This document shows positions 53,535 through 64,000 of a stretch of DNA of 64,000 bases, piece after piece. Location of the stretch: contig NZ_CP051236.1 of the NCBI RefSeq assembly GCF_017794765.1, positions 1,051,307-1,115,306 on the forward strand. The letters run 5' to 3'. Position 1 is the stretch's first letter, and the number at the start of each line of letters is the position of its first letter. The DNA comes from Nitratireductor sp. (GTDB taxonomy: Bacteria; Pseudomonadota; Alphaproteobacteria; Rhizobiales; Rhizobiaceae). A program made the translations under genes and the position numbers. Below the pieces are notes generated by a model that saw only the letters and a list, made by a program, of their open reading frames with translations, made no database searches and was not told the DNA's origin.

Positions 53535-56267
53535 ATGCAAAGGCTGGGGGAGCCCTCCTTGAACGACGAAACGCCCATGCGCCAAAAGGCAATGCAGGCA
53601 GCCGCCGGGGCAACGCCCATGATGGCGCAATATATCGAGATCAAGACGGCCAATCCCGATTCGCTCCTGTTCTATCGCATGGGCGATTTCTATGAGCTGT
53701 TCTTCGAGGATGCGGAGATTGCCAGCCGGGCGCTGGGCATCACGCTCACCAGGCGCGGCAAGCACCAGGGCGACGACATCCCCATGTGCGGCGTGCCGGT
53801 GCATGCGGCTGACGATTATTTGCAGAAGCTGATCGGGCTTGGCCATCGCGTCGCTGTCTGTGAGCAGATGGAAGACCCGGCGGAGGCGAAGAAGCGCGGT
53901 TCGAAATCCGTGGTGCGGCGCGATGTGATCCGGCTGGTCACGCCGGGCACCATCACCGAGGAAAAGCTGCTCGACCCCTCCGAGGCCAACTATCTGATGG
54001 CCCTTGGCCGGGTGAAGGGAGGGGATGAGAGCCTTGCGCTCGCCTGGATCGACATTTCCACCGGCGCGTTTCGGGTCGCACCCACGCGGCCCGACCGGCT
54101 TTTGGCCGATGTACTGCGCATCGACCCGCGTGAGCTGATCGTGCCCGAGGCCGTCTATTATGACGAGGCCTTCCGGCCTGCCTTCGATGTTCTGGGACGG
54201 GTGGCCAATCCGCAGCCGGCGAACCTGTTCGATTCCGCCTCCGCCGAAATGCGCCTGACGCGCTTTTATGGCGTGGCGACGCTGGAAGGTTTTGGCCGCT
54301 ATTCCCGCGCCGAGCTTTCGGCCATTTCCGGCGCGGTCGCCTATGTGGAGAAGACCCAGAAGGCAGAGCGTCCGCCGCTTGGCCGCCCGGAACGTGATGA
54401 CGAGGGCGCGAGCCTGTTCATCGACCCGGCGACCCGCGCCAATCTGGAGCTTGGCCGCACCTTGTCCGGCAGCCGCGAGGGCAGCCTTGCCAAAGCCATC
54501 GACCGCACGGTGACGGGGGCGGGCAGCCGGCTTTTGTTCGAGCGGCTCATGTCACCGCTCACCGATCCGGAGGCGATTGGCAGGCGGCTCGATGCGGTGT
54601 CCTTCTTTCTTGCCGAGCCGGGCCTGCGCGAGGATATGCGCCGGCTTCTGAAGGGCGTACCGGACATTGCCCGCGCGCTTTCGCGTCTGGCGCTCAACCG
54701 TGGTGGCCCGCGCGATCTCGGCGCGCTCGCCTCCGGTTTCGAGGCAGCGCATGGCGTGGCGGAGCTGCTTATGGGTAAGGACGCGCCGGCGGAGATCGCC
54801 GGAGCGCTTTCCGGAATAGCCGGTCTTCCCATGGATTTTGCCGCCCATCTTGCGCGCGCGCTTTCTGATGAGCTTCCGCTTTTAAAGCGCGACGGCGGGT
54901 TCATCCGCGCCGGCTACAATGACGAGCTCGACGAGATGCGCGCGCTTCGCGACCAGTCGCGCCGGGTGATCGCCGAGATGGAGCGGCAGCTTGCCGAGGA
55001 GACGGGCGTCAAGTCGCTCAAGATCCGGCACAACAATGTGCTCGGCTACTACATTGAGGTCACGGCCAACAATGCCGGCGTGATGACGGGAACGGATGAG
55101 GCCAAGGCCCGCTTCATCCACCGCCAGACCATGGCCAACGCCATGCGCTTCACCACGACGGAACTGGCCGAGCTTGAAACGAAAATCGCCAACGCCGCCG
55201 ACCGCGCCTTGCAGATCGAGCTTGGCGTGTTCGACCAGCTGCTGTCGGAAGCAGTGTCCGCCGCCGATAGCATCCGCGCTGCCGCCGATGCGCTGGCGGT
55301 GCTCGATGTTTCGGCCGCACTTGCCGAGCTTGCGGAAGCGGAAAACTATTGCCGCCCGCAGGTGGACGACAGTCTCGACTTCCACATTGAGGGTGGACGG
55401 CATCCGGTGGTCGAGCAGGCGTTGCGCAGGCAACTGGCCGAACCGTTCGTTGCCAATGACTGCGACCTCTCGCCGACAGGTGAGGAGCAGGCGGGCGCGA
55501 TCTGGCTTCTGACAGGCCCGAACATGGGCGGTAAATCGACTTTTCTGCGCCAGAACGCGCTGATCGCGGTGATGGCGCAGATGGGCTCCTTCGTGCCCGC
55601 GTCTATTGCCCGCATCGGCGTGGTGGACCGTCTCTTCAGCCGCGTCGGTGCGTCCGATGATCTGGCGCGTGGCCGTTCGACCTTCATGGTCGAAATGGTG
55701 GAGACCGCGGCGATCCTCAATCAGGCGGGGCCGCGCGCGCTGGTGATCCTTGATGAGATTGGCCGGGGAACAGCGACGTTTGACGGTCTTTCCATTGCCT
55801 GGGCAGCGGTCGAGTATCTGCACGAACAAAACCGCTGCCGGGCGCTCTTCGCCACCCATTTCCACGAGATGACAGCGCTTTCCGAAAAGCTCGGAAGGCT
55901 CTCCAATGTCACCATGCGGGTGAAGGAATTCGAGGGTGACGTGGTGTTCCTGCACGAGGTGGGACGCGGCGCGGCCGACCGCTCCTACGGCGTACAGGTG
56001 GCGAGGCTTGCTGGCCTGCCCCATGCGGTGGTCGAACGCGCCCGCGAGGTGCTCCAGCAGCTTGAAGAGGGCGAAACCTCCGGCAATGCCTCGAAGCTGA
56101 TCGATGATCTGCCGCTCTTCTCGGTGGCGGCAAAACAGGAAGCCAAGGCATCGAAGGCACCTGACCGGCTTGGCGATGAGCTGCAGGCGATCAACCCCGA
56201 CGACCTGACCCCGCGCGAGGCGCTGGAGGCGCTTTACCGGCTGAAGCAGATTGCGGCGGAGAAATAG
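53535..56267 (+). CDS. mutS: DNA mismatch repair protein MutS
   Basis: 910-residue mismatch-recognition ATPase. Mismatch-binding F-x-E motif in [20 protein letters not shown], connector, lever, clamp ([16 protein letters not shown]), and ATPase domain with Walker [14 protein letters not shown] (about residue 661), [16 protein letters not shown] and Walker [17 protein letters not shown]. The C-terminus keeps a short HTH tail. Start uncertain: ATG 53535 is used, but TTG 53559 with GGGGGAG six bases upstream is quite possible. Divergent from maeB. Confidence 0.95.
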   Translation: MQRLGEPSLNDETPMRQKAMQAAAGATPMMAQYIEIKTANPDSLLFYRMGDFYELFFEDAEIASRALGITLTRRGKHQGDDIPMCGVPVHAADDYLQKLIGLGHRVAVCEQMEDPAEAKKRGSKSVVRRDVIRLVTPGTITEEKLLDPSEANYLMALGRVKGGDESLALAWIDISTGAFRVAPTRPDRLLADVLRIDPRELIVPEAVYYDEAFRPAFDVLGRVANPQPANLFDSASAEMRLTRFYGVATLEGFGRYSRAELSAISGAVAYVEKTQKAERPPLGRPERDDEGASLFIDPATRANLELGRTLSGSREGSLAKAIDRTVTGAGSRLLFERLMSPLTDPEAIGRRLDAVSFFLAEPGLREDMRRLLKGVPDIARALSRLALNRGGPRDLGALASGFEAAHGVAELLMGKDAPAEIAGALSGIAGLPMDFAAHLARALSDELPLLKRDGGFIRAGYNDELDEMRALRDQSRRVIAEMERQLAEETGVKSLKIRHNNVLGYYIEVTANNAGVMTGTDEAKARFIHRQTMANAMRFTTTELAELETKIANAADRALQIELGVFDQLLSEAVSAADSIRAAADALAVLDVSAALAELAEAENYCRPQVDDSLDFHIEGGRHPVVEQALRRQLAEPFVANDCDLSPTGEEQAGAIWLLTGPNMGGKSTFLRQNALIAVMAQMGSFVPASIARIGVVDRLFSRVGASDDLARGRSTFMVEMVETAAILNQAGPRALVILDEIGRGTATFDGLSIAWAAVEYLHEQNRCRALFATHFHEMTALSEKLGRLSNVTMRVKEFEGDVVFLHEVGRGAADRSYGVQVARLAGLPHAVVERAREVLQQLEEGETSGNASKLIDDLPLFSVAAKQEAKASKAPDRLGDELQAINPDDLTPREALEALYRLKQIAAEK

Positions 56268-56282
56268 GCTGCTTGCCTCGCC

Positions 56283-57242
56283 CTAAAGCACATCGCCCCA
56301 GTCGGCCTTGCGGGCGGCCCTGAAGGAGGGGCCTTCGCGGCGGGTGACAAGGCGTTCCTCCAGAGCGCCGCTGCTGGTGCACAGTTTCAGGCGCACCATG
56401 CCGCTGGCCTTCTTTGGCGGGGCGAGCACTCGGTCGGGTCGGTCGTCGGGTGCGTGGCGAGACACCGCCAGAAAGCAGAATTTTTCATCCTCCCACGGCA
56501 CCTCGCCGCCCTTGGCTGTGCGGTGCAGGCGCGAGCGGGCCACGCGGCGCGAAAAATGACACCAGTCGGGGTCCCCCACCGGGCAGGGCGCGTGATGCGG
56601 GCAGGGGGCCAGAATGTAAGCGCCGAGAGCGGTAAGTCGGTCGCGTGCGGCAAGAATGCGCTGCCAGCCGGCAGGGGTGCCTGGCTCCACGATCACCAGC
56701 GTGTCGGTGGTCAGGGCCCAGAGGCGGTCGATCAGCGCTTCGCGCACCGCCGGGGCAAGCTCATCCAGAACATAACAGAGCGTCACGAGGTCGGCCGGCG
56801 CGATATCGGTGAGACCGCCTTCGATGCTTGCCGCAAGCCACCTGGTGTTCACGGGAAGAGCTTCAGCAAGCCTTGCGCCCGCCTCGCGCATGGCAGCGCT
56901 TGTTTCAACAAGCGTCGCCACACCAAGATGTGGCCACTCTGCATGTGCCGCCCAAAGCGCTGTGCCGGGGCCCGCGCCGACGTCGAGCATGCGCGATGGC
57001 GCAAGATCCCGACGCCGGGCCGCCGTCTCGGAAACGCACTGGCGCACCGCGGCATAAGTGGCGGGCAGACGGGTTGCCAGATAGGCTTTTGCCGCCAGCG
57101 TGTCCCCCACATGCAGGCTACCATCGCGGGTTTCGGCGCGATAGCGCTGCGACAGGCGCCGGGCGGCGTCCTGTATATCGGAAAGCGGGGTGCCTTCCAG
57201 AAGTGCATCGACTGCCTGGCGCAGCGGGGCGGGAAGCTCCAT
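56283..57242 (-). CDS. Rsm22/METTL17-family ribosomal small-subunit protein (methyltransferase-like)
   Basis: 319-residue protein of the Rsm22 group: SAM-like motif [27 protein letters not shown], and a Cys block [20 protein letters not shown] that in homologues binds an Fe-S cluster and the small ribosomal subunit. Roles in ribosome assembly are known for mitochondrial members. ATG 57242 starts [15 protein letters not shown]; the longer frame is rejected. It lies between mutS and glnD on the opposite strand. Confidence 0.88.
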   Translation of the reverse strand: MELPAPLRQAVDALLEGTPLSDIQDAARRLSQRYRAETRDGSLHVGDTLAAKAYLATRLPATYAAVRQCVSETAARRRDLAPSRMLDVGAGPGTALWAAHAEWPHLGVATLVETSAAMREAGARLAEALPVNTRWLAASIEGGLTDIAPADLVTLCYVLDELAPAVREALIDRLWALTTDTLVIVEPGTPAGWQRILAARDRLTALGAYILAPCPHHAPCPVGDPDWCHFSRRVARSRLHRTAKGGEVPWEDEKFCFLAVSRHAPDDRPDRVLAPPKKASGMVRLKLCTSSGALEERLVTRREGPSFRAARKADWGDVL

Positions 57243-57376
57243 TTGAAACCCGGGTGGTTGGTGTGCGAAACGGGTGCGACATAGCGGCAGGCGGTAAAAC
57301 CCGCAACCGCAGTTTTTGGCAGCCATTTCGCAGCGCGCGAAAACACGCTATACAGCGCCGCCAACTCGGGAAACTC

Positions 57377-60175
57377 ATGGCCAAGGTTCCACTCAAGCTC
57401 GATCAGATCATCGATGGCGCGGCGTTGCGTGCCGAGCTATCAGCCTTTGCCGAACAGTCGAGCGGTCCAGAGCAGCGCTCGAAGGTTATGAAGGCACTGA
57501 AGGCGCGCATAGCTGAAGGCCGCAAAGTCGCTGAAACCATGCTGATGAATGATGGGGGGGGCACGGCCTGCGCGGCGCGTCTCTCGCACCTCATGGATGT
57601 GATCATCACCGAGGTGCAGCTTTTTGCGGCAACGCATGTCTATCCGACACAAAACCCTTCATCGGCAGAGCGGTTGGCGATCGTCGCGGTCGGTGGCTAT
57701 GGGCGTGGCACGCTGGCGCCAGGCTCCGATATAGATCTCCTGTTTCTGCTTCCTTACAAGCAAACCCCGTGGGGCGAGCAGATCGTTGAATATGTGCTCT
57801 ATATGCTGTGGGACATGGGGCTGAAGGTCGGTCATGCCACCCGCAACATCGATGAGTGCATCCGCCAGGCGCGCACCGACATGACGATCCGCACTGCGGT
57901 TCTGGAAGCGCGCTTCATTTGCGGTGAGAAGCCTCTCTACGAGGAAATGGTCGAGCGCTTCGACGAGGAAGTGGTCAAGGATACGGGCGCCGAATACAGC
58001 CAGGCCAAGCTGGCCGAGCGCGACCTGCGCCATGCCAAGGCGGGCGAGAGCCGCTATCTGGTCGAGCCCAATGTGAAGGACGGGAAGGGCGGCCTGCGCG
58101 ACTTGCACACGCTGTTCTGGATCGGCAAATATTTTTACCGTGTGCGCCGCGCGGAAGACCTGGTGGGGCAGGGCGTTTTCACCCGCAAGGAATATCTCCA
58201 GTTTCGCAAGGCGGAAGATTTTCTCTGGGCAGTGCGCTGCCACATGCACTTTCTTACCGGAAAGGCTGAAGAGCGGCTGCATTTCGATATTCAGCGCGAT
58301 ATTGCCGAGCGGCTTGGCTATACGAGCCATCCCGGCCTGTCGGCGGTCGAGCGTTTCATGAAGCACTACTTCCTGACCGCCAAGGGCGTGGGCGACCTGA
58401 CCCGCATCTTCTGTGCGGCTCTTGAGGAGGAGCAGGGCAAGCATGTGCCCGGCTTCAACCGCTTTTTCATGAATTTCTCGCGCCGCCGCAGAAAACTTGC
58501 AGGCACCAGCGATTTCATCGTCGACAATCACCGCATCAACGTGGCCGACGAAGGTGTGTTCGAGCGCGACCCGGTGAACCTGTTGCGCCTCTTCTGGTTC
58601 GCAGACCGGCACGGGCTCGAATATCACCCCGAAGCGCTGAAGCTGCTTACCCGTTCGCTCAAGCTGATCGATCGCAATCTGCGCCGCGACAAGGAGGCCA
58701 ATCGCCTCTTCATGGATGTGCTGACATCCGACCGCGATCCCGCGCTCAATATGCGCCGCATGAACGAGGCAGGCGTTCTGGGCAAGCTCATCCCCGATTT
58801 TAACAAGATCGTGGCGATGATGCAGTTCAACATGTACCACCACTATACGGTCGACGAGCATCTCATCCGCTGCATTGGCGTCCTGTCCGAGATCGAGCAT
58901 GGCGACGGGGAGAAGCTGCATCCGCTTTCCCATTCCCTGATGCCCTCGCTGAAACCGTGGCGCGAAGTGCTCTACACCACGGTGCTTCTGCATGACATCG
59001 CCAAGGGGCGACCCGAAGACCACGAGACGGCGGGCGCGCGTATCGCCCGCAGGCTGTGTCCGCATATGGGGTTCGATCCCAAGGAAACGGAGATGATCGC
59101 CTGGCTGGTCGAGCATCATCTCGACATGTCCATGGTTGCCCAGACGCGCGATCTGAACGACCGCAAGACCATCCAGGACTTCGCCGACATGGTGCAGTCC
59201 GTGGAACGGCTGAAGCTGCTTCTGGTGCTGACCGTCTGCGACATTCGTGGGGTAGGGCCGGGCGTATGGAATGGCTGGAAGGGGCAGCTCCTGCGCACGC
59301 TCTATTATGAGACCGAAGTGCTTCTGACCGGTGGCTTCTCGGAGGCACCGCGCTCGACCCGTGCGGATGAGGCGCGCCAGAGGCTGGCAAGCGCGCTAGA
59401 GGAGCACGGCTGGCCGAAAAAAGACATCGAGGACTATCTCGAATTGCATTATTCGGCCTATCTTTTGGCCGTCGATCTGGATGATCAGATCCGCCATGCG
59501 GATTTCATCCGGGAGGCAGACCGGGAGGAGCGCCCGCTGGCCACGATGGTGAAGCCACACACATTCGAGGCGGTGACGGAGATTACCGTATTTGCTCCAG
59601 ACCACCCCCGCCTCCTGTCCATCATTGCGGGTGCCTGCTCGGCGGCGGGAGCAAACATCGTCGATGCGCAGATTTTCACCACCACCCATGGCCGCGCGCT
59701 CGATACGATCCTGATCAACCGTGAATTCGATTTCGATGCGGATGAGCGCCGCCGCGCCGAAAGTGTACGCAAGCTCATCGAGGATGTACTCTCGGGCAAA
59801 TCCTATCTGCCAGACATGATTGAAAAGCGCGCAAAGCCGCGCCGCGGCACCCGTGCTTTTCGTGTCGAACCGCGTGTGGAGATTGGCAACACGCTGTCGA
59901 ACCGCTTCTCTGTCATCGAGGTCAAGGGGCTGGATCGGCCGGGTCTTCTCTCGGAGGTGACCGAAACGCTGTCTGATCTCTCGCTGGATATAGCTTCCGC
60001 ACACATCACCACTTTCGGTGAGAAGGTGATCGACACATTCTACGTGACCGATCTCACCGGCCAGAAGATCGTCAGCACCGATCGGCTGGACGCCATTCGC
60101 AAGGCTCTTCTAAAAACGCTGGAAAGCGGCGTGGAGCGATCGGCGAGAGGCAAGTCACGGGCGGCTGCCGAATGA
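57377..60175 (+). CDS. glnD: Bifunctional uridylyltransferase/uridylyl-removing enzyme GlnD
   Basis: 932-residue nitrogen sensor that modifies PII proteins according to glutamine. Nucleotidyltransferase domain [20 protein letters not shown] (about residue 104-123), linker, HD domain with [14 protein letters not shown] (about 536-549) for deuridylylation, and two C-terminal ACT domains (from about 728 and 844) that bind glutamine. ATG 57377 begins [14 protein letters not shown], the rhizobial start; the frame stays open 183 codons upstream over rsm22 but is not real there. Upstream of murJ as in other rhizobia. Confidence 0.97.
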   Translation: MAKVPLKLDQIIDGAALRAELSAFAEQSSGPEQRSKVMKALKARIAEGRKVAETMLMNDGGGTACAARLSHLMDVIITEVQLFAATHVYPTQNPSSAERLAIVAVGGYGRGTLAPGSDIDLLFLLPYKQTPWGEQIVEYVLYMLWDMGLKVGHATRNIDECIRQARTDMTIRTAVLEARFICGEKPLYEEMVERFDEEVVKDTGAEYSQAKLAERDLRHAKAGESRYLVEPNVKDGKGGLRDLHTLFWIGKYFYRVRRAEDLVGQGVFTRKEYLQFRKAEDFLWAVRCHMHFLTGKAEERLHFDIQRDIAERLGYTSHPGLSAVERFMKHYFLTAKGVGDLTRIFCAALEEEQGKHVPGFNRFFMNFSRRRRKLAGTSDFIVDNHRINVADEGVFERDPVNLLRLFWFADRHGLEYHPEALKLLTRSLKLIDRNLRRDKEANRLFMDVLTSDRDPALNMRRMNEAGVLGKLIPDFNKIVAMMQFNMYHHYTVDEHLIRCIGVLSEIEHGDGEKLHPLSHSLMPSLKPWREVLYTTVLLHDIAKGRPEDHETAGARIARRLCPHMGFDPKETEMIAWLVEHHLDMSMVAQTRDLNDRKTIQDFADMVQSVERLKLLLVLTVCDIRGVGPGVWNGWKGQLLRTLYYETEVLLTGGFSEAPRSTRADEARQRLASALEEHGWPKKDIEDYLELHYSAYLLAVDLDDQIRHADFIREADREERPLATMVKPHTFEAVTEITVFAPDHPRLLSIIAGACSAAGANIVDAQIFTTTHGRALDTILINREFDFDADERRRAESVRKLIEDVLSGKSYLPDMIEKRAKPRRGTRAFRVEPRVEIGNTLSNRFSVIEVKGLDRPGLLSEVTETLSDLSLDIASAHITTFGEKVIDTFYVTDLTGQKIVSTDRLDAIRKALLKTLESGVERSARGKSRAAAE

Positions 60176-60227
60176 GCGGAACAGCGGGGGAGGGAGTCTT
60201 GCAGGGCGGCGGCGGGAGCAGCGTTCC

Positions 60228-60264
60228 GGCATGGATCCCCGGGCTTGACCCGGGGATCCATGCC
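60228..60264. repeat. Dispersed palindromic repeat element, copy 2
   Basis: Perfect 16-base arms GGCATGGATCCCCGGG (60228-60243) and CCCGGGGATCCATGCC (60249-60264) around a CTTGA loop, between glnD and murJ. The outer GGATCCATGCC arm is shared with the element at 17695-17811. As RNA it would form a very stable hairpin and could affect the glnD-murJ transcript. Confidence 0.85.
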
Positions 60265-60335
60265 AGAGCATCTCAGCATTGCAATTCTATGGATTGCAGC
60301 CCCCATCCCGCTCCCGTTTTCAGGTCTTCCTAGCC

Positions 60336-61898
60336 ATGAGTCTCATTGGAAAATTCGCCAGTGTCGGCAGCGCCACCATGGCAAGCCGCATACTCGGCTT
60401 TGCGCGTGAGGCTCTTATCGCCGCCGCGATCGGTGTCGGCCCCGTGACCGATGCCTTCTATGCCGCGTTCCGCTTTCCCAATCTCTTCCGGAGGCTCTTC
60501 GCTGAAGGTGCGTTCAACACCGCCTTCATTCCGCTGTTTGCCAAGGAAATGGAGGGCGGCGGCATCGAGGCGGCGCGGCGCTTTGGTGAAAATGTGCTCG
60601 CCGTTCTGATCACGGTGCTCTTGGCGCTGTCGGCCGCGGCCATGCTCGCCATGCCATTCCTCGTCTCCACCATCATCGCGCCGGGTTTCGCCGACACGCC
60701 GGAGAAGTTCGATCTGACGGTGATCATGACGCGTATCATGTTCCCCTATCTGTTCTGCATGTCACTGGTCGCCATGTTCTCCGGCATTCTGAATGCGATG
60801 CGCCATTATTTTCTGGCAGCATTGGTGCCAACGCTTCTCAATGTCATTCTGATCGGGGTTCTGCTTGTCGCGCTGCTATGGGAATTCGACCCACGCCAGA
60901 CGGGGATCTGGCTTGCCTGGGGTGTGTTTGCTTCGGGTCTGGCGCAGCTTTTCTTTCTCATTCAGGGCGCGCGTCACGCGGGCTATTCCATGCGGTTGCG
61001 CCCGCCGCGTCTCACACCGGGCGTCAAGCGCCTGCTTGTGCTGATGGCGCCTGCGCTGCTCACCGGCGGCATCATGCAGATCAACCTTCTGGTCGGGCAG
61101 ATCATTGCCTCCACGCAGGACAATGCCATTGGTCTTCTGAACTTTGCCGACCGCATCAACCAGTTGCCACTCGGCGTCATCGGCATTGCAGTTGGCGTGG
61201 TGCTCCTGCCGGAGCTCTCCCGTGCGCTGAAGGCGGGGGATCATGCCGACGCGCAACATCTGCAAAACCGATCCATGGAATTCGCGCTGGGGCTCACACT
61301 GCCAGCCGCCGTAGGGCTCATGGTGATGCCGGCTCCGATCGTTGCCATACTCTATGAACGTGGCCAGTTTACCGCTCTCGATACGGCGATGACGGCGGCG
61401 GCTCTCGCGGCCTTCGCGAGCGGTCTTCCGGCCTATGTGCTGACCAAGGTGTTTCAGCCAGCCTTTTTTGCCCGCGAGGACATGAAAACACCCATGTGGT
61501 TCTCGCTGATCACGGTGGTGGTGAACATTGCGGCGAGCCTCCTGTTTTTCCCTCTGTATGGTCATGTGGCCATTGCCGGGGCGACGGCGCTCTCTGCCTG
61601 GGTGAACGTGCTGCTGCTGGCCATTACCCTCTGGCGGCGCGGCGACTTTCGTCCGTCGTCGCTCACCCTTCGTCGCATCACCTTTATGTTGCTTGCGAGC
61701 GCAGTCATGGGAGCGGTCGTGTGGGCGCTGCTTGCTGCTCTGCCGGAGTTCGTGGGACACGATCTTCTGATCGTCCGCATTCTCACGGTTATTGCCATCG
61801 TCCTTCTGGCGGCCATTGCCTATTTTGGCGTGGCGCTTGCGACCGGTGGCATCGACCGGGCGGAACTGGCGCGTGTTCGGCGCAGACGCGGCAGATAA
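60336..61898 (+). CDS. murJ: Lipid II flippase MurJ (MviN)
   Basis: 520-residue inner-membrane flippase for the peptidoglycan precursor, about 14 helices. Start MSLIGKFASVGSATMASRIL, then GFAREALIAAAIGVGPVTDA with the conserved cavity Arg/Asp, FRFPNLFRRLFAEGAFNTAF, and PAFFAREDMKTPMWF. Follows glnD after the palindrome. The 19-codon longer frame (from 60279) is rejected because this ATG gives the standard start. Confidence 0.96.
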   Translation: MSLIGKFASVGSATMASRILGFAREALIAAAIGVGPVTDAFYAAFRFPNLFRRLFAEGAFNTAFIPLFAKEMEGGGIEAARRFGENVLAVLITVLLALSAAAMLAMPFLVSTIIAPGFADTPEKFDLTVIMTRIMFPYLFCMSLVAMFSGILNAMRHYFLAALVPTLLNVILIGVLLVALLWEFDPRQTGIWLAWGVFASGLAQLFFLIQGARHAGYSMRLRPPRLTPGVKRLLVLMAPALLTGGIMQINLLVGQIIASTQDNAIGLLNFADRINQLPLGVIGIAVGVVLLPELSRALKAGDHADAQHLQNRSMEFALGLTLPAAVGLMVMPAPIVAILYERGQFTALDTAMTAAALAAFASGLPAYVLTKVFQPAFFAREDMKTPMWFSLITVVVNIAASLLFFPLYGHVAIAGATALSAWVNVLLLAITLWRRGDFRPSSLTLRRITFMLLASAVMGAVVWALLAALPEFVGHDLLIVRILTVIAIVLLAAIAYFGVALATGGIDRAELARVRRRRGR

Positions 61899-61964
61899 GT
61901 CTCCCATTAACCGAATGCGAAGGCAGGGCTGATAGCGTGCCCTTCGCTATTTCGGGGGAGAGGC

Positions 61965-63158
61965 ATGCAGCAACGGCTCTATTACATCGATTTCCTGCGT
62001 GTCTCCGCGTTCATGCTGCTGATCGCCTACCATGCATCAGTGGCGTTCTTTCCCGACATGAAGTGGCTGATCGAAGCGCCGGAAGGCAGTGCCACGCTGT
62101 CGCTTATCATGAAATTCCCGCGCGCGTGGCGGCTCGCCCTGCTTTTTTTTGTGTCAGGCATGGGGACGTGGTTCGTCTACCGGCGGTGTAGCGACCTCAG
62201 CTTCCTGAAAGGCCGCTTCAAGCGGCTTTTCCCTCCGCTGATCTTCGCCATGTGCGTCATCATCGTGCCGCAGGTCTGGTACGAGCGCATATATGAGAAT
62301 GGCTATGAGGGGTCGTTCCTCACCTTCTGGCTCACGCGCTATTTCACCGAAGGCAAGTATCCGGACGGGAATTTCACCTGGGCGCATATGTGGTTTGTTG
62401 CCTATCTGCTGGTGATGACCTTTGTCTGCTATCCGGTCTTCCGCTTGATCGACCAGCCTTTCATGAAGCCTGTGACCGACTGGTTTCAACGGATAGCCGC
62501 CTCACCCCGGGTCTATTTGCTTTTTCTCCTTCCGCTCGTGTTCAATCTCGCGCTGTCGCCCATTTTCCCGCGCCAGACCAATGCGCTTTATAATGACGGC
62601 GCATGGTTTGCGGTGTGGGCGAGCTGGTTCGGGCTTGGCTTTCTGTTTGCCCGATACCACCAGGCATTGATCGGGACCGTGGTGGGTTTGCGCTGGCAAA
62701 GTGCCGGGTTGGCAGCAGTGCTGACGCTGGCGATCTACCTTTTTTCATGGACAGGAGCTGGCGGGTTTTCGATCGGCGATTATGAAACCATGACACCACT
62801 ATACAAGGCACTGCTGATGGCGCTTGCATGGACGATGATCCTGGCGCTATGCGGGTTCGCCGCGAAGCATCTGGATGCACCGAGTGCAATCGTCTCATGG
62901 CTCAATCGCAAGGTGTTTCCGCTTTACATCGTGCATCAGACCGTGGTGGTGGCGGCCCTCTATTATGTGCTGCCGCTCGGGCTTGGGGTCTGGACGGAGT
63001 ATGCGCTGGTGCTGATGGCGACGTTCGCCGGCTCTTTTCTGTTCGCCATGGCGGTTGAGTTACTGCCTGGGCGCATCGGCCTTCTGGTGGGGCTTCCGCC
63101 ACGTGGAAAGCCGCTGCCGGCGGGTGGCGCGGAAACGCAATCGATGCGTGGGGCTTGA
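61965..63158 (+). CDS. Acyltransferase-3 / OpgC-like membrane protein
   Basis: 397-residue integral membrane acyltransferase with about ten helices. The N-terminal YYIDFLRVSAFMLLIAYHAS contains the acyltransferase-3 R...H pattern, and GNFTWAHMWFVAYLLVMTFV and KVFPLYIVHQTVVVAALYYV are further family marks. Members add acetyl or succinyl groups to glucans, lipids or O-antigen; MdoC/OpgC-like proteins decorate periplasmic glucans. It separates murJ from trpS, which are often adjacent. Confidence 0.88.
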   Translation: MQQRLYYIDFLRVSAFMLLIAYHASVAFFPDMKWLIEAPEGSATLSLIMKFPRAWRLALLFFVSGMGTWFVYRRCSDLSFLKGRFKRLFPPLIFAMCVIIVPQVWYERIYENGYEGSFLTFWLTRYFTEGKYPDGNFTWAHMWFVAYLLVMTFVCYPVFRLIDQPFMKPVTDWFQRIAASPRVYLLFLLPLVFNLALSPIFPRQTNALYNDGAWFAVWASWFGLGFLFARYHQALIGTVVGLRWQSAGLAAVLTLAIYLFSWTGAGGFSIGDYETMTPLYKALLMALAWTMILALCGFAAKHLDAPSAIVSWLNRKVFPLYIVHQTVVVAALYYVLPLGLGVWTEYALVLMATFAGSFLFAMAVELLPGRIGLLVGLPPRGKPLPAGGAETQSMRGA

Positions 63159-63230
63159 TTGCCGGTTTCTCGTCGTTCATAAGCCATGGCGCGCGGCCTT
63201 CGCGCTCCACAGGGCATTCAGGAAAGATCC

Positions 63231-64000
63231 ATGAGCGAATTCAGGGAGCTCGTCTTCTCCGGCGTTCAGCCGACGGGCAATCTTCACCTCGGCAATTATC
63301 TGGGCGCGCTGCAGAAATTCGTCGCTCTGCAGGACAGCCATGAGTGCATCTATTGCGTCGTCGATCTGCATTCACTGACCGCGACCATGGCGCACGACGA
63401 TCTGGCCGACCAGACGCGTTCGATCACCGCCGCTTTCCTCGCGAGCGGCATCGATCCGAAGAAGAACATCGTCTTCAACCAGAGCCAGGTGCTGCAGCAC
63501 GCCGAGCTCGCATGGATTTTCAACTGCGTTGCGCGCATCGGCTGGATGAACCGCATGACGCAGTTCAAGGACAAGGCCGGCAAGGATCGTGAAAACGCAT
63601 CGCTCGGTCTGCTTGCCTATCCGAGCCTCATGGCGGCCGACATTCTCGTCTACCGCGCCACCCATGTGCCGGTGGGGGACGACCAGAAACAGCACCTTGA
63701 GCTGACGCGTGACATTGCGCAAAAGTTCAACAACGACTTTTCCCAGCGCATCGCCGAACTGGGCTATGGCGTCGAAATGGAGGTGGGCGAGGAAAAGGTG
63801 AACGGCTTCTTCCCGCTCACCGAACCGCTGATCGAAGGCGCTATCACGCGGGTGATGAGCCTGCGTGACGGTTCCAAGAAGATGTCCAAATCGGACCCCT
63901 CCGACCTGTCGCGCATCAACCTGACGGACGAGGCCGACGCCATCGCCAAAAAGATAAAGAAGGCGAAGACCGACCCCGAGCCACTGCCCTCTGAAGTGGG
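63231..64000 (+). CDS. trpS: Tryptophanyl-tRNA synthetase, partial
   Basis: First 256 residues; the C-terminus lies beyond the window. Class I synthetase: HIGH-equivalent HLGN ([19 protein letters not shown]), [19 protein letters not shown] and KMSKS loop in [12 protein letters not shown]. It charges tRNA-Trp. ATG 63231 is preceded by GGAAAGA. Its place after murJ agrees with the mutS-glnD-murJ-trpS order known in rhizobia. Confidence 0.96.
   Translation, partial: MSEFRELVFSGVQPTGNLHLGNYLGALQKFVALQDSHECIYCVVDLHSLTATMAHDDLADQTRSITAAFLASGIDPKKNIVFNQSQVLQHAELAWIFNCVARIGWMNRMTQFKDKAGKDRENASLGLLAYPSLMAADILVYRATHVPVGDDQKQHLELTRDIAQKFNNDFSQRIAELGYGVEMEVGEEKVNGFFPLTEPLIEGAITRVMSLRDGSKKMSKSDPSDLSRINLTDEADAIAKKIKKAKTDPEPLPSEV

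Noticed and set aside
1..64000. CRISPR array, tRNA or rRNA genes, insertion sequences
   Set aside because: No regularly spaced repeats, no tRNA cloverleaf or rRNA conserved block, and no transposase-like protein were seen on either strand.

Overview
The window looks like chromosomal DNA of a high-GC alphaproteobacterium of the order Hyphomicrobiales (Rhizobiales), closest in feel to Phyllobacteriaceae such as Mesorhizobium, Nitratireductor, Aquamicrobium or Chelativorans. This rests on gene order and family content: lptC-lptA-lptB-rpoN-hpf-ptsN, rph-hrcA-grpE, Hsp20-DUF1150, mutS/glnD/murJ/trpS, olsB, and a Zur regulon with an AztD-type zinc chaperone. It is inferred from memory of families; no database search was done. 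I see no rRNA, tRNA, CRISPR array, insertion sequence or prophage.

Region 1 (1-9.0 kb): a divergent locus for uptake and oxidation of an unknown solute. An XRE-cupin regulator and a solute-binding protein (cut by the window edge) run leftward; two permeases, two ATPases, a GAF protein and a histidinol-dehydrogenase-like oxidoreductase with altered metal ligands run rightward. Then come a GluR0-like ligand-gated channel homologue and a small P-loop kinase-like protein. Region 2 (9.0-16.1 kb): a leftward Rrf2 / thioredoxin-reductase-like / methyltransferase operon with a palindrome over a probably leaderless promoter, then the zinc regulon znuC-znuB-zur divergent from znuA and aztD, with Zur-like palindromes in front of both znu units and of aztD, then csbD.

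Region 3 (16.2-26.9 kb): an orphan P450, a 730-base gene-free stretch full of palindromes and hairpins, then housekeeping genes: yraN-rsmI divergent from an LpoA-like lipoprotein, hemW-rdgB-VOC-rph leftward, hrcA-monooxygenase-grpE rightward and a TRIC-type channel. Region 4 (26.9-36.4 kb): adenosine kinase, a CysZ-like membrane protein, nth, DUF2244, an AraC-Ogt fusion, ribokinase and nucleoside hydrolase (nucleoside/ribose salvage), then an Hsp20-DUF1150 unit preceded by an RpoH-like promoter and a short ROSE-like RNA thermometer, a hairpin-rich intergenic segment, and a C45-family acyltransferase.

Region 5 (35.2-48.3 kb): ptsN, hpf, rpoN and lptB-lptA-lptC on the minus strand; sppA, ihfB, a LapA-domain protein, two RNA methyltransferases, lspA, acuI and a hybrid histidine kinase on the plus strand. 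Region 6 (48.3-64 kb): an inverted repeat pair, olsB, an AT-richer gene of unknown function with a HEPN-like R-x4-H motif, maeB, mutS, an Rsm22-family gene, glnD, a long perfect palindrome, murJ, an acyltransferase-3 membrane protein and the start of trpS.

The most interesting items are the GluR0-like channel with an unusual pore motif, the RpoH promoter plus ROSE-like hairpin before hsp20, the metal-ligand swap in the HisD-like enzyme, the AztD/Znu zinc regulon, the HEPN-like foreign gene, and several structured intergenic segments that may be small RNAs.
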